The notes under the pieces are model-generated. The model was not told the origin of the DNA. It saw only the letters and a program-made list of their open reading frames with translations, and did no database searches. Made by a program: the position numbers and the translations under genes. Below are positions 1 through 10,163 of a stretch of DNA of 57,317 nt, piece after piece; the first letter of the stretch is position 1; every line of letters starts with the position of its first letter. The stretch is from Gammaproteobacteria bacterium (GTDB lineage Bacteria; Pseudomonadota; Gammaproteobacteria; SZUA-152). The stretch spans positions 2,344 to 59,660 of the forward strand of contig JAADGF010000029.1 in NCBI GenBank assembly GCA_013152545.1. Reading direction: 5' to 3'.

Positions 1-105
1 ACACACCCATGGGGCCGCCCTCCCCCCAAACCTCGTTCATTCGACCGATTACAGGGCGAAAAACAAAAACATGTGGGTTAGCAACATTGTAATTGTAGCG
101 ACTCA

Positions 106-210
106 GCAGGCTTATCTTCGATTTGTTCGAGAAAAAGGAAAAAGCGCGGCGTTTACCGATGTAAATGATCGCTTTTAAGTCAGTAATCGGAACAATCAAA
201 GATAAGCTGA
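106..210. repeat. Dispersed palindromic repeat, copy A
   Basis: The core at 120-191 matches 11983-12060 over about 75 bases, sharing TTCGAGAA, AAGGAAAAAGCGC, AAATGA and CAGTAA-CGGA at the same spacing. This copy is flanked by an imperfect inverted repeat: CTTATCTTCGATTTGTT on the left and AACAATCAAAGATAAG on the right. It could be a small non-autonomous element or a structured intergenic repeat. No gene is seen between base 1 and the helicase stop at 275. Confidence 0.5.
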
Positions 211-274
211 GATTAGTTACCCAAATTTTTGAAAAAACTACCCGCGTGCTATACACAGCGTTAACACCCACTAA

Positions 275-3200
275 CTAAAATGACCACTCCCGCCATCCTC
301 TTAACAATGGGAAATACAGACCAAGACGAATTGGCCGTTCTTCCATTTTCTGCATAACACTTGCGTATCGCTGTAGTTGTTCGTAATAGCGCTGCTGCTC
401 CCGGTCGAGAAATTCTTCGATGCCTGCGCCAGTATGGGCACCTGTTTTGTAATCAATAATCCAGCGTATACCTTCATCATCCACAAATGTCCGATCGATT
501 ACCATGTGATCAACACCACCATTACGCACGCTACTCAATGCCAGTTCACAACTCGCTTCGTGGTGCTGATCACTTAAAACCCATTTGCCCCGCTCATCGT
601 CCAGTGCTGCCTGTAGAGCCGCACCGACCTTTTCAATTGCGACGTTAAGACGGCCACTTGGCACGCCCAACCGAGCCAGCATGTTGTGAGCAGTGTCTGC
701 AAAACAACGCAAATCGCCCGACTCAACAGAATCGGCGCCAATTTTTGCTATGTGTTGCAGCAGTCGATGCACCACAGTGCCCACTTGCCGCGCCGTCTCT
801 CCTGCCCAATCAAACTCCACTAACTGGTCCACGACAGGCTCCACTGTAATGCCTGCAACTTGAACAGATGCAGGCGGAACTGGCAAAGACCAGTCCAGAG
901 CCAAACGGGTTCGTATACCGGTACCGTCTAACGGTTCAAGCCTATCGTTCAATGCGGCTGTCTCGTCACTGCGTTCGTTAAGTAAGGCTTGAAAATCATT
1001 TTTCACGACCGGCCATAGTCGAGCCAAAAGGGAGTCATTGGGGGGAGGCTTTAATTCACCACTGTCCTGTTCCTGAACACCAATATGTCCCAGAAGATGT
1101 AGGCGCTGCTTAGCTCGGGTCACGGCAACGTACAACAAACGACTATCCTCAAAACGGCCTTTTTCTTTATCCAACCGACGCAGGTATGCCGCCATGGGAT
1201 TTTTTTCCTCGCCGTGGGCACTAATAGGCGCAAGCAGTAGGTCTCTATCATTGAGTGCCTGAATACCTGTTGCCTGAGCATCTATTTCCTGAGCATCAAA
1301 TTCTTGAACATCTAGGTTTCGAACACGCTCCAACCAAGTTAACAACTTTTCGTCATCATGTCGCGGGCTTCGTCCCAGCCCAGGCAGGATGACGGTATCG
1401 AACTCCAGTCCTTTGGCTTTATGGATCGTCATGAGTTGAAGGGTATTGTCCGCCGCCACATCCGGTAACGCAAATAACCGCTCAACTTGTTTGTTAAGTT
1501 CATGAAAATCCGGCGCATCACCTGCGTTACTACCCCCTAAGCTGTCCACTGAGCGTTCAAGCGTTTCAAGTAACTGAAAGTAGACTTCCCCATCCTCCTG
1601 GTCCGTCTCGTCAGTCACGCAGGCCGCCCCCCCCAGCGCAATCCATACGCCTTCAATGTTACTGCGTAGGGAACTACGCGCTTGCTGCGACAATGCAATA
1701 TCCAACACAGGCAATACTCGGGCAATGCGGCGACGACCATCGTTACTCAGTTGCTCAATACGCGCTTGCTGATGCAATAAATCAATGACTGTTTCACTTG
1801 ACGTATGCCCTGCCAAACAATACAGATCTTTCAGCGTCAGGCCACAATATGGCGCACGGAGCACCGCCAACCAGGCAATACGATCGCCGATATGGCTCAA
1901 TGCCCGGGTCAACGCCAATAGATCCTGCACAACCGGCCGGTGAGCCAATCGCTCGATTTCCACTGCCTGAAAACGAAGTTTAGCCCGCTTGAGTTGTTCT
2001 ATGATTCGCGCCAGGTGAGTGCGTCCCCGAACCAGAATAGCGGTAGTACCGTTTGGATGCGCTGCCATTGCCTGCTGCACAATCGACACAACCTGACGTG
2101 CTTCAGCGATGTCGTCATAGTCAAGCGACGGATGGACAGTAACGGCGTCTGTTTCCAATTTTGGGTGAAAAGATGTCGATGTGACATAGGACACGGCACC
2201 ACTGGTAATGTTGTCTTGCAACGGCAGTACAGTCGGAAAATGTTGATTAATCCAATCGACAATCCCCTGTTGTGAACGAAAATTGACCTTGAGGCGAAGA
2301 AACTCAAGTGGCACCTGCCCGATACCATGCGCTCTAGCGGTAAGAAACAATCCCACTTCAGCTTCTCTAAAGCGATAAATAGACTGCATGGGATCGCCCA
2401 CCACAAACAAGGTGTGGCCATCCCCCGGCTGCCAGCCAGATGTCAAACGTTTGAGTAATTCGTACTGATTGAAGGCTGTATCCTGAAACTCGTCCACCAA
2501 TAAATGTCGAATACGATAATCCAGCGCCAAGGCAAGATCCGTTGGTGCTTCAGGCTCACCCAAAGCCCTAATTGCAGCCTGAACCAGGGAGGGAAAATCC
2601 ACTTTGCCGTGCTGACTAAACACCAGTTCCAAGTGAGCGGCAGCGACACGCAGCAATGCAACTAAGGCCTGCAACGTCTGCCATTCATCATTATTATATT
2701 GATGCGGTGGTAACTCTCGCAACAACGCTAATTGTTCGCGAAAAGTGTTTTCGTCTTGCAATGATTCCAGCAATGCCATCATGCGCTGCTTCATCGCCGT
2801 AAAGCGGGCTTTCTCTACCTTGCTCTTTGCACTCCCGGGTGCTGGGAATCCTTCATTTTTGGTCAAACGCTTTCGCCAGGAACCATCTGCCGTCAACAAC
2901 AATGCCGCAAGGCCTTCCCATTGCTGGCGGTCCGTCGCTTGTAACCCTGGCAAGCCTTGCAGATCAGCACATGCAACAATGGGGAAGCCCGTACCGTCCA
3001 GGTTCGACGCTGCGAATCGCGCTAATTCGATCAATTCTGGCACTGACAACGTAGGAACATGCTTTGCCAATTCCTGCAACACGTCGGTGACCAGACGGAC
3101 CATCGCCACTTCCAGGCTTTTCCGTGTCAATCCTGGATGGTCTGGATTAGCGACATGGCGTAACCATTGATCACGCCGGGCCAGCATGGTCGATATTAGG

Positions 3201-3775
3201 CCCTGCAATTTATCCAGCCGATTATCAAGATGCATAACCAAGTGCGCGACGGCATTTGACCATTCGGCGTCCGATTCCAATTCTGCAATGGTATTTCTAG
3301 CGGCTTCAAGATACAGCGGTTCGGCATCGTCAGCAATGGCAGGCACTGAACCAAACCGCGAGAGTATGGGCATCTGTCGCGCCAAAGCGGCACAAAGGGC
3401 GTCGATCGTTTGGATACGCAGCCGCGCCGGGTTATCGAGCAACTGCCAGCCCTGTTGTTTGTCACGCGCCAGTGCTCGCCGAGCTAGCTCCCAGGTGTGC
3501 CGTTCATGATGCTGCTCTGGCGGTTGATCACACTTGGCGCATGCCAATGCCTGCAATATCCGTTGGCGCATCTCACTTGCTGCCTTACGGGTAAACGTAA
3601 TCGCAACAATCTCCTCCGGCGCATCAACACTGGCCAGCAACACCAGAAACCGTTGACTAAGCAAGCCCGTTTTACCCGAACCCGCTGGAGCCTGAACAAT
3701 AAACGATGCAGATGGATCAAGGGCGCGTAAGCGTGCATCCTGATCAGCTATACCTGCTTGATTGTGGTTGCTCAT
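275..3775 (-). CDS. UvrD/RecB-like helicase-nuclease (AddA-type subunit)
   Basis: ATP-dependent superfamily 1 helicase fused to a RecB-type nuclease, expected to process double-strand DNA ends for recombination with the neighbouring AddB-like protein. Helicase motifs appear in order: Walker A APAGSGKT (about residue 30), LLVDEFQDT (motif II), VGDPMQSIYRFR (III), VNFRS (IV), TIHKAKGLEFD (V) and YVAVTRAKQRL (VI). The C-terminus has the nuclease signature WIIDYKTG, followed by a QxxxY-like segment. At 1166 aa the length suits the family. I chose the ATG at 3775 because the conserved N-terminal block begins just after it. A longer frame reaches 3850 and overlaps the upstream gene, and neither start has a clear Shine-Dalgarno. 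It is cotranscribed with 3819-6590. It may be annotated as addA or recB-like. No classical RecC or RecD gene is visible here. Confidence 0.9.
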   Translation of the reverse strand: MSNHNQAGIADQDARLRALDPSASFIVQAPAGSGKTGLLSQRFLVLLASVDAPEEIVAITFTRKAASEMRQRILQALACAKCDQPPEQHHERHTWELARRALARDKQQGWQLLDNPARLRIQTIDALCAALARQMPILSRFGSVPAIADDAEPLYLEAARNTIAELESDAEWSNAVAHLVMHLDNRLDKLQGLISTMLARRDQWLRHVANPDHPGLTRKSLEVAMVRLVTDVLQELAKHVPTLSVPELIELARFAASNLDGTGFPIVACADLQGLPGLQATDRQQWEGLAALLLTADGSWRKRLTKNEGFPAPGSAKSKVEKARFTAMKQRMMALLESLQDENTFREQLALLRELPPHQYNNDEWQTLQALVALLRVAAAHLELVFSQHGKVDFPSLVQAAIRALGEPEAPTDLALALDYRIRHLLVDEFQDTAFNQYELLKRLTSGWQPGDGHTLFVVGDPMQSIYRFREAEVGLFLTARAHGIGQVPLEFLRLKVNFRSQQGIVDWINQHFPTVLPLQDNITSGAVSYVTSTSFHPKLETDAVTVHPSLDYDDIAEARQVVSIVQQAMAAHPNGTTAILVRGRTHLARIIEQLKRAKLRFQAVEIERLAHRPVVQDLLALTRALSHIGDRIAWLAVLRAPYCGLTLKDLYCLAGHTSSETVIDLLHQQARIEQLSNDGRRRIARVLPVLDIALSQQARSSLRSNIEGVWIALGGAACVTDETDQEDGEVYFQLLETLERSVDSLGGSNAGDAPDFHELNKQVERLFALPDVAADNTLQLMTIHKAKGLEFDTVILPGLGRSPRHDDEKLLTWLERVRNLDVQEFDAQEIDAQATGIQALNDRDLLLAPISAHGEEKNPMAAYLRRLDKEKGRFEDSRLLYVAVTRAKQRLHLLGHIGVQEQDSGELKPPPNDSLLARLWPVVKNDFQALLNERSDETAALNDRLEPLDGTGIRTRLALDWSLPVPPASVQVAGITVEPVVDQLVEFDWAGETARQVGTVVHRLLQHIAKIGADSVESGDLRCFADTAHNMLARLGVPSGRLNVAIEKVGAALQAALDDERGKWVLSDQHHEASCELALSSVRNGGVDHMVIDRTFVDDEGIRWIIDYKTGAHTGAGIEEFLDREQQRYYEQLQRYASVMQKMEERPIRLGLYFPLLRGWREWSF

Positions 3776-3818
3776 TTGTGGCGACACCAGGGAGGTGCAA
3801 AAATTATGTTGTGCCTTT

Positions 3819-6590
3819 TCATACTTGACACTCCGTATTCGGTGACGCACTATCTAATATTGCTTTGGGACGGATATCTTTATATTGCATAGCGCATGGT
3901 CGGTCGGGCGCGACCATCTCGTTAATACGGCACAATGGCTTGAGTTCACAGTAAGTACAGGTCTGTGGATACTGCTTTGGATCAACCGATGCCTTTCCAC
4001 CGCGAAAAGCCTCACCCAATCGTTCCATTGTTGCGCGCCAATCATGCAGTACATCCGACCATGAATTCATCTCGCGCGTTTGCAGCAATTTTTTATAAGA
4101 TTTCACGCCAAGCACTAACTCGTCGTCTGCAGCAACACCGTTAAACCCCATACCACCTGCCTTCACTTGCGCGAATAATACGCCAGCAATGTCGCCAGCA
4201 ACAATCATGCTATAGAGTGGCAACTGAGGCTCGTCCGGGCGATCACCAAACCACTGGGTTGGCTTAACCGCTCCCGTCTTGTAGTCAATCACAACATAAC
4301 GACCATCGGCCAGTTCATCAATGCGATCAATTTTCAACTGCACACGAACCCCGCCGACAGTGGCTTCGTATTGTCCCTCCCACGCGACAACACGAAACGG
4401 TACACGTCGCTCCTCCAGCGCCAACCATTCTAACACTTGCCTGCTCAGACGTTTGGCTTCCATCATACGAAAACGCCGGGTAAAAGTTTGCGGATAGCGG
4501 TTAATAATTTCATCTATTGCATCGGCAACAATGGTGTTCACCACGGTTAACAGCTCTGCACGATCCATGGCGACTAACTGTTCGTGCGACTTCAATACAT
4601 GCCACACTTTCTCAAGAACACGGTGCATCAACGAGCCGCGGGTCATGGCATCCAAACCAATGTCAGCGTGCCCCAATGCACGCGCACCCAATCGCAGTTC
4701 CGCGAAAGCACGAAAAGGACAGGCGGCCTGGAGTTTGAAAACAGCACTTCCACCGCTGACTTTTTTATCTGTAAGCGGTGGTGCAACATCGTTTTCCAGC
4801 AACGTTAATTTAGCACTACGGTGAACGTCATCCCGCCACACAGGTACTGAATACAACCGTAATTTTTCCAAGTCTACTATGGGGCAATCAGTAATTAACG
4901 GACTGGGCCGCTGTTCCTCATCACCATTACGCAGTGGAAAACTCACGACCACCTCAGCTGCACTCGTCAGCATCCGCTGAGTAATGGTGCGTGACACCTG
5001 TAACTCTCGCGCCTCACTGGAATGAGGCAACCCGGCATTTCGCTGTAAAGGCAATGGAATGAATGGATTCGGCCGCGGCGATGCTGGCCAACTGCCATCA
5101 TGCAAGCCCATAATCCAAAGACAATCGAACTGTAACCCGCTGACTTCAAGCACTCCCATTACCTGCACTGACACTGTATCGGTTTGCGGTTGAAACGTAC
5201 GCTCCCCAGCCATATAACGCAATTGAGCCAGCGCAGTAGCTGCGCTCATCGGCTCCTCCGTCACCTGATCAAGGCTGGCAAAAGCACTCAAGAGATCCCG
5301 CCATGCTTCAAGGGCTTGATACTCTTCACTTGACAATGGCCGCCCGCTCGCCCAACCAATGCTTTTTAATAATGTCACAAACCGTTCTGACCACTGTCCC
5401 GGACGATCAGTGCGCGGGCAATCCAGCGCGGCGTGTACCCAAGCATCAAGCTTTTCTGCCAGTACAGGGCTTGAATACAAACGGTTAGCTTGTGATGCAT
5501 GGTAGCGTAACGTTTGCAACGTCACATTAAGTTCAGCCGTTTGCCGCAATCGCCCATCGAGCAACGCCCGGGCACTGGCTTCCTGTTGCCACCCGGCAAT
5601 AAACGGGGAACGAAGCAAGCTACCGGCATCTTTCAGGCTAATGCAGGGCCCCAAGAGGCTCAGCAATGTTAGTGCAGTACGGATAATGGGATACGCACTC
5701 AACGGCACACCAAGCGAGATATTATAAGGCCGTGCCACGGATTGACACCCCGGGTACCGCGCCTGTGGAACTAACACATCATCAAGGGCATGAATGACGA
5801 TATGCCGTTGTGACGCGAGTTCTGGTACAACGACACCAATCTGCGCTACGGGGTTTTCATCAAGCCGTTGCCGCACCCAACGGGCCATGGTCATGGCCTC
5901 CTGACGTGTATCGACGCACCCTACACCAACGGTCTGGCTTTCCACGCCAGCCAGTTGCATCCAGTGCACATCGCATCCCGACTCAACTAGCGTTTGCAAT
6001 AATGACTGTTGCTGTGGTGTCAGCTCATCGAAACCGATCAACACCAGTTCCGATGGTACCGCTAATGCGCCTGATTCAATGCTACATTGCAGTTTCTGTG
6101 TAAGCCCTGCCATGGGCAACCAGGCGTTCTCTTTGCATTTTTCCTCAAATTTTGATGCCCAGTGCCAAAACGCTGTGCTGTCACTGTTGTAAGCAAACAA
6201 TGTTTCATCCAGCAACAATTGCCATGCTTGCATTAACTGCCAGGCATCTTGTGCCTGACGAACCGTACCACTCATTTGCTGTAACGGTTGATCCAGCCCC
6301 GCCTCGACAATAATACTGTCCCAGATGCATTGCTCCTGCTGAGACGTTAATAAGAGCTCAGGTGCAGACAAAGCCCCCAACACCAACGCTTCTTCCCAGC
6401 TCCGTTGCAACCAGACAGACCAGGGCACTATATCCGGGGTTGGCCAAACACCGAGGTCTTTATTAATCGCCGCTTGTTCAAAGGCCTGACGGATAACACC
6501 TGCCAAGCGTTTATTGCCAGTAACAACTGTTACGCCGCGATCCAGTGCATCAAAAATTTTCGCATCTGAAACACTCTGTTGATTAATCAC
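3819..6590 (-). CDS. PD-(D/E)XK Fe-S nuclease (AddB/RecB-family DNA repair protein)
   Basis: Probable partner of the helicase-nuclease downstream, in the family annotated as 'probable DNA repair protein' or AddB-like. The N-terminal region resembles an inactivated helicase. The C-terminal third carries the nuclease core (KIDRIDEL, then VVIDYKTGAVKPTQW, then PQLPLYS). Cysteines placed as in AddB 4Fe-4S nucleases are visible: one in AACPFRAF and three in CTYCELKPLC. The start is taken as the GTG at 6590, preceded by AGGA six bases upstream. The longer frame to 6626 would begin with TTG inside a dispersed repeat and is less likely. The product is 923 aa. The stop at 3819 lies 43 bases before the helicase ATG, which supports one operon. 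Confidence 0.88.
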   Translation of the reverse strand: MINQQSVSDAKIFDALDRGVTVVTGNKRLAGVIRQAFEQAAINKDLGVWPTPDIVPWSVWLQRSWEEALVLGALSAPELLLTSQQEQCIWDSIIVEAGLDQPLQQMSGTVRQAQDAWQLMQAWQLLLDETLFAYNSDSTAFWHWASKFEEKCKENAWLPMAGLTQKLQCSIESGALAVPSELVLIGFDELTPQQQSLLQTLVESGCDVHWMQLAGVESQTVGVGCVDTRQEAMTMARWVRQRLDENPVAQIGVVVPELASQRHIVIHALDDVLVPQARYPGCQSVARPYNISLGVPLSAYPIIRTALTLLSLLGPCISLKDAGSLLRSPFIAGWQQEASARALLDGRLRQTAELNVTLQTLRYHASQANRLYSSPVLAEKLDAWVHAALDCPRTDRPGQWSERFVTLLKSIGWASGRPLSSEEYQALEAWRDLLSAFASLDQVTEEPMSAATALAQLRYMAGERTFQPQTDTVSVQVMGVLEVSGLQFDCLWIMGLHDGSWPASPRPNPFIPLPLQRNAGLPHSSEARELQVSRTITQRMLTSAAEVVVSFPLRNGDEEQRPSPLITDCPIVDLEKLRLYSVPVWRDDVHRSAKLTLLENDVAPPLTDKKVSGGSAVFKLQAACPFRAFAELRLGARALGHADIGLDAMTRGSLMHRVLEKVWHVLKSHEQLVAMDRAELLTVVNTIVADAIDEIINRYPQTFTRRFRMMEAKRLSRQVLEWLALEERRVPFRVVAWEGQYEATVGGVRVQLKIDRIDELADGRYVVIDYKTGAVKPTQWFGDRPDEPQLPLYSMIVAGDIAGVLFAQVKAGGMGFNGVAADDELVLGVKSYKKLLQTREMNSWSDVLHDWRATMERLGEAFRGGKASVDPKQYPQTCTYCELKPLCRINEMVAPDRPCAMQYKDIRPKAILDSASPNTECQV

Positions 6591-6617
6591 ATACGTTCCT
6601 ATTAACCTGCATGCATA

Positions 6618-6657
6618 TATACCCAAAGCGTCTGAGGTTTAGGTATAACATCATATT
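6618..6657 (+). repeat. Family-1 repeat, left-end fragment
   Basis: Begins TATACCCAAAGCG and continues through TTTAGGTATAA to CATCATATT, matching the left end of the full-length copy at 23541-23703. It lies immediately upstream of the AddB-like start, so it sits in that operon's promoter region. Confidence 0.7.
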
Positions 6658-6713
6658 CCTTTACCGCAATATGAGTAACAATACGCAGAACAACATTCAT
6701 AATAATAAAAGCG

Positions 6714-8024
6714 CTACAGAAAAAGACGGTGATTTTTCTTTATTTCATGCGCCAAATCATCAAAAACACCGGCTTTATTAGCATAGTCGCTCCACTTTTC
6801 CACTACCGAGATCACTTCATCAATAATCAAACTCGATTGCTTTTTAAAATTACCAATTAATGCACCTACCGCTAATAAATCATCACGGCGAAAATGATCT
6901 CGCTTGCCATTGATGGTCATTTGATGAGAATCAACCCAAGGAGAATCTTTTTTGTAGCTATAGGCTAAATCAAAGGCGGGGGATAAACGCCACTGACTAT
7001 CGTTAGCATTTAACAAAAAACCAGTATTCTTGGTATGATCATCATGGTTTCGTGCCACCACGTTAAACACCATACGCCGATAAATTTCAATCGCATCCTT
7101 TCTGGGTAATTTCAAACGTCGTGCAACGGATAATAATTGCTCATAACTATACGAGCCACGTTTTTTATAATCAGCATGGTCCATTGAACATAAAGAAACA
7201 TAATGTATTTTTTTATTGCCATTACGATCGAAGCGTTTTGTCATAAAGTGAGCTCTTGCCCCATCAATTAACAGCTCTGACGGTGACATATTAACCCCTA
7301 CATCCATCGCCATCAGATAATACGCATATTCCATACGACCAAACCCCTTCGGGTCGCCAAACACCTGGCTATTCATTTTATGCTCTTCTACACCGTCAAA
7401 TTTCAATAAATAATGCTCAAAACCTTGTGGAGCATCCACTTGACCGGAACGTAGTTGAGTTCTATCCGCATTCACTGCAACCAACGCTTTCGCTCGCGCA
7501 CCACCAGCCGAAGTACCTACCTGAAATAACGCCGACATCGCATCCGTATTTACCCGGTCAGGCAACACATCCATTGTAAGGTTGGTACGCTGGTCTAGGA
7601 TTACCTGCGCCATTTCAATTAATGAAACAAGCTCTATCTGTTCACTACTGGTGGTAGTTCCTGATATGGCCGGTTCAAACTCCAACGCTCCCATGCCACG
7701 ATTGCCAGTGTAAAGCAAACGTTCAAGTGACGTAAATGAGTGAATATCCCGCCCCTTTCTTGTCAACCAGGCATTGATCACCGCATTGCCAAAATCATCG
7801 GGTAAGGTGTCAGCAAATATTGCCGGTAAACCTTTGTAGGTTGCCAGGTTTAAACCTGGAAATTGAAATAATTGTGGTGACAAAGGCATTCGTAACGGTG
7901 CAATATCGACACCACTGGCCAGCCATTCTGGGGAATACTCAAAAGTGCTTATTTGCGACACAGGATCATACGCTAATGCCCCAACTAACCCCCCCCATAA
8001 ACGAACTTCAGCAAGATGCTGCAT
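6714..8024 (-). CDS. hipA: HipA-family serine/threonine kinase toxin
   Basis: Toxin half of a HipBA type II toxin-antitoxin module. HipA kinases in characterised systems phosphorylate glutamyl-tRNA synthetase and cause growth arrest. Visible kinase features are GTSAGGARAKALV (glycine-rich loop), the catalytic loop ARNHDDHTKNTGF and the metal-binding segment LSPAFDLAYS. At 436 aa it is the usual HipA length. The ATG at 8024 overlaps the hipB stop as TAATG, so translation is probably coupled. A TTG two codons upstream is the alternative. The intact catalytic residues suggest an active kinase. The target in this organism is not shown by sequence. Confidence 0.93.
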   Translation of the reverse strand: MQHLAEVRLWGGLVGALAYDPVSQISTFEYSPEWLASGVDIAPLRMPLSPQLFQFPGLNLATYKGLPAIFADTLPDDFGNAVINAWLTRKGRDIHSFTSLERLLYTGNRGMGALEFEPAISGTTTSSEQIELVSLIEMAQVILDQRTNLTMDVLPDRVNTDAMSALFQVGTSAGGARAKALVAVNADRTQLRSGQVDAPQGFEHYLLKFDGVEEHKMNSQVFGDPKGFGRMEYAYYLMAMDVGVNMSPSELLIDGARAHFMTKRFDRNGNKKIHYVSLCSMDHADYKKRGSYSYEQLLSVARRLKLPRKDAIEIYRRMVFNVVARNHDDHTKNTGFLLNANDSQWRLSPAFDLAYSYKKDSPWVDSHQMTINGKRDHFRRDDLLAVGALIGNFKKQSSLIIDEVISVVEKWSDYANKAGVFDDLAHEIKKNHRLFL

Positions 8025-8374
8025 TACCAATCCAACGTTGTCTTTTGTTTATTGGTGTTTATATCCGCATTCCCAGCATGCCCACCTGTTGCACGCTGCC
8101 TTTGCTTTCCCTTTAATTTTAATTGCTCCATCGGGCTGAAGGTTGTTTCGGGCACAAACTGCTCAACTAAATCCAATCGGCTCAAGACACGAAGTACGGC
8201 AATAACATTTTCAAACTTACCTGCACCAGCAGCTAATTTGCGATAACTCACACGCGACAAACCAACCTCATCAGCCACTTGTTGCTGAGTAAGGTTTTGC
8301 TCCAACCGAATTTGCTCGATGCGACGACCGATCTCCGCTGCAATCGATTTGTCTGTCATTGCCTCAAAATTCAT
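8024..8374 (-). CDS. hipB: HipB-type XRE antitoxin/repressor
   Basis: Antitoxin that should bind HipA and repress the operon. An XRE helix-turn-helix spans about residues 20-75, with LTQQQVADEVGLSRVSYRKL as the HTH core. The basic C-terminal tail is glycine-, asparagine- and lysine-rich and probably disordered. At 116 aa it is slightly longer than E. coli HipB. It sits directly upstream of hipA with a 1-nt overlap. A perfect dyad lies 4 bases upstream of its ATG, as expected for autoregulation. Confidence 0.9.
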   Translation of the reverse strand: MNFEAMTDKSIAAEIGRRIEQIRLEQNLTQQQVADEVGLSRVSYRKLAAGAGKFENVIAVLRVLSRLDLVEQFVPETTFSPMEQLKLKGKQRQRATGGHAGNADINTNKQKTTLDW

Positions 8375-8377
8375 AAT

Positions 8378-8393
8378 GATAACTTTTGTTATC
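8378..8393. promoter_or_regulatory. Putative HipB operator O1
   Basis: Perfect inverted repeat GATAAC-TTTT-GTTATC ending four bases before the hipB ATG, where an autorepressor site is expected. HipB binds paired dyads in E. coli. The half-site sequence differs here, so assignment rests on position and symmetry. Confidence 0.55.
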
Positions 8394-8500
8394 TTAAATA
8401 GCGAAATTCACGATTAATGCTTATATTTATATACATAAAATATAGCTTTGAAATTCATTAATAGCAAGGTTTATTATCATATACAGCATTTTTTGTCTTT

Positions 8501-8522
8501 AATGATAACAATTTTTATCATT
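8501..8522. promoter_or_regulatory. Second dyad upstream of hipB (putative O2)
   Basis: Inverted repeat AATGATAA-N6-TTATCATT about 125 bases upstream of the hipB start. It shares the ATGATAA half with the first dyad (AATGATAAC). It may be a second HipB operator, or simply a hairpin next to the GC-rich repeat that follows. Confidence 0.35.
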
Positions 8523-8548
8523 AAAAATTATCAGTCGGATACTATGTT

Positions 8549-8665
8549 AGGGTGCATTTTTCACGATAAAATCGTGACTGGCGGAAGCGCGACGAGGCGT
8601 AATAGCCGGACTATTGCAGCGATTCGCACGATGCCAGAGGCGATAAAAAACGTGCGCCACACCGT
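8549..8665. repeat. REP-like palindromic element
   Basis: A GC-richer block in an AT-rich gap. It begins TAGGGTGCATTTTTCACG and ends AAAAAACGTGCGCCACA, which are imperfect inverted complements. Its centre, GCGTAATAGCCGGACTATTGCA, is a hairpin that closely matches the centre of the family-1 element at 23610-23632. The rest of 8375-8923 holds no gene that I can support. Confidence 0.5.
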
Positions 8666-8923
8666 CGCATGCTTGCCCTTTGAGCAAAGCTGGAAAAACA
8701 AAATAGTTAAATTATTTCAAATGGTTAACAAATAACCCCAACCACTCAACTGATGCCTTTAGGATGATGTATCGCGAAGCAATTGAATACATTGAAAATT
8801 GATAAATTTCAGTCAACTCGCTTAAAAAATGAACATGCGGTGTCTTCAGCGCTCATGGCACTTGCTAACAACATCATCGGACAAACCAATCCCATAAACA
8901 AAACAGTGATGTGAATTTTAAAT

Positions 8924-9619
8924 TTATTGTATTGCCATAGGGGTTTGTTGATGCGCATTGGGTATAGCAGGGTGACCTCGACTGGTGAGCTTATTTTGCT
9001 GAGGACTAAAGGGCGCCACATATTGCTGAAAATATTCGCGAGACAGCATTGTCGCATTATTGAGCAATTCCGACGACATACTTTTTGCCAATAGGTTTCT
9101 ATTATCTAATGCGGCAGTTAACCCCTGCGAAACAGCCAAGCTAAACCATACATAAGCTTTCACTATATCCTGCTTAATACCCTCTCCATTCGCATACAAC
9201 ACACCAAGATTTGATTGTGCAGATGCATTGCCTTGTTGTGCCGCCTTGGTATACCAATTTTTAGCGAGTATAAAATCCTGCTTAACCCCCTCACCACTGT
9301 CATATAAATGCCCCATATAATATTGGGCACTGGCCAGGCCTTGTTGCGCTGCTTTGCGAAACCAATTTACCGCTTCATCGGCATCCTGCATTACCCCCTT
9401 TCCCTGTTTATATAAAATTGCCAGATTATATTGTGCTTCAGCATCCCCCTGTGCAGCGAGCTCTTTGAACATCGTATACGCACTCATATAGTCTTCATTC
9501 TCTACGGCTGAAATACCGTCCTCAATGCTCGCAATCACCGCATTCGTTAAAAGCAACAGCAGCATAGCCCCAACTAGTTGAATAATATGATTAAAATTGC
9601 AGAGTCTGTTCTTCATCAT
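8924..9619 (-). CDS. Secreted Sel1-repeat protein
   Basis: A 231-aa protein with an N-terminal hydrophobic signal segment (LVGAMLLLLLTNAVIAS). About four Sel1/TPR-like repeats follow: AQGDAEAQYNLAILYKQGKG, QQGLASAQYYMGHLYDSGEG, QQGNASAQSNLGVLYANGEG and a last partial VSQGLTAAL. Sel1 repeats form helical scaffolds for protein-protein contacts and are probably periplasmic here. The specific role is unknown. The start at 9619 is backed by GAGGAGC about nine bases upstream. The C-terminal 50 residues are outside the repeats and low in complexity. It is a single gene without operon partners. Confidence 0.82.
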   Translation of the reverse strand: MMKNRLCNFNHIIQLVGAMLLLLLTNAVIASIEDGISAVENEDYMSAYTMFKELAAQGDAEAQYNLAILYKQGKGVMQDADEAVNWFRKAAQQGLASAQYYMGHLYDSGEGVKQDFILAKNWYTKAAQQGNASAQSNLGVLYANGEGIKQDIVKAYVWFSLAVSQGLTAALDNRNLLAKSMSSELLNNATMLSREYFQQYVAPFSPQQNKLTSRGHPAIPNAHQQTPMAIQ

Positions 9620-10163
9620 TTAACATAGCTCCTCTAATACCGACACACCAAGCCTAAAAGCTAACACGGCTCATGTGTTACTTGTTCACATGACGATAGC
9701 GCTCTTAATAACGTTCACAGAACATCAATATCACACATTGCTGACAGGAACGTGCGCGCATATCCCAGCCTAATCATTGCATGGCAATGCCTCCACCGAA
9801 AATAACCCTTTTCCTATCCATGCTGAGTCTAATGAAGAATACCTTGATTTTTTAGTCCCGTCACGGGCAAATACTGTTTTTAAAATCGCCAACAATAAAC
9901 TGTCAAAATCCCGATTTAAATAATTCGTTATCGAAGTAACAACGCTGGTTAAAAAAGCAAAATCCGGTTGTTATTTCGGCAAATTATTTTTTTACAGACT
10001 CAGGGAAGCAGCGATGATGACTGATGATTGCGTAACGGCGGTATTGCAACAGAAAAAACCAATCACGCTGCGACAATAAAGTTTTTTCGCTTCCGCGTGC
10101 GAACGCTTGAGCGTGGTAAGGCTTGAAGTAAAGTCTAATTTCAACCAATTAGAGAAAACGCGT
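9620..10163. other. Intergenic, nothing recognised
   Basis: About 540 AT-rich bases between two minus-strand genes. I see no convincing ORF, RNA gene or member of the repeat families found elsewhere in the window. Confidence 0.6.

Noticed and set aside
8809-9057. 82-codon minus-strand frame overlapping the Sel1 gene end
   Set aside because: It lies in another frame of the Sel1 gene with no ribosome-binding site, and its content looks like a shadow translation.
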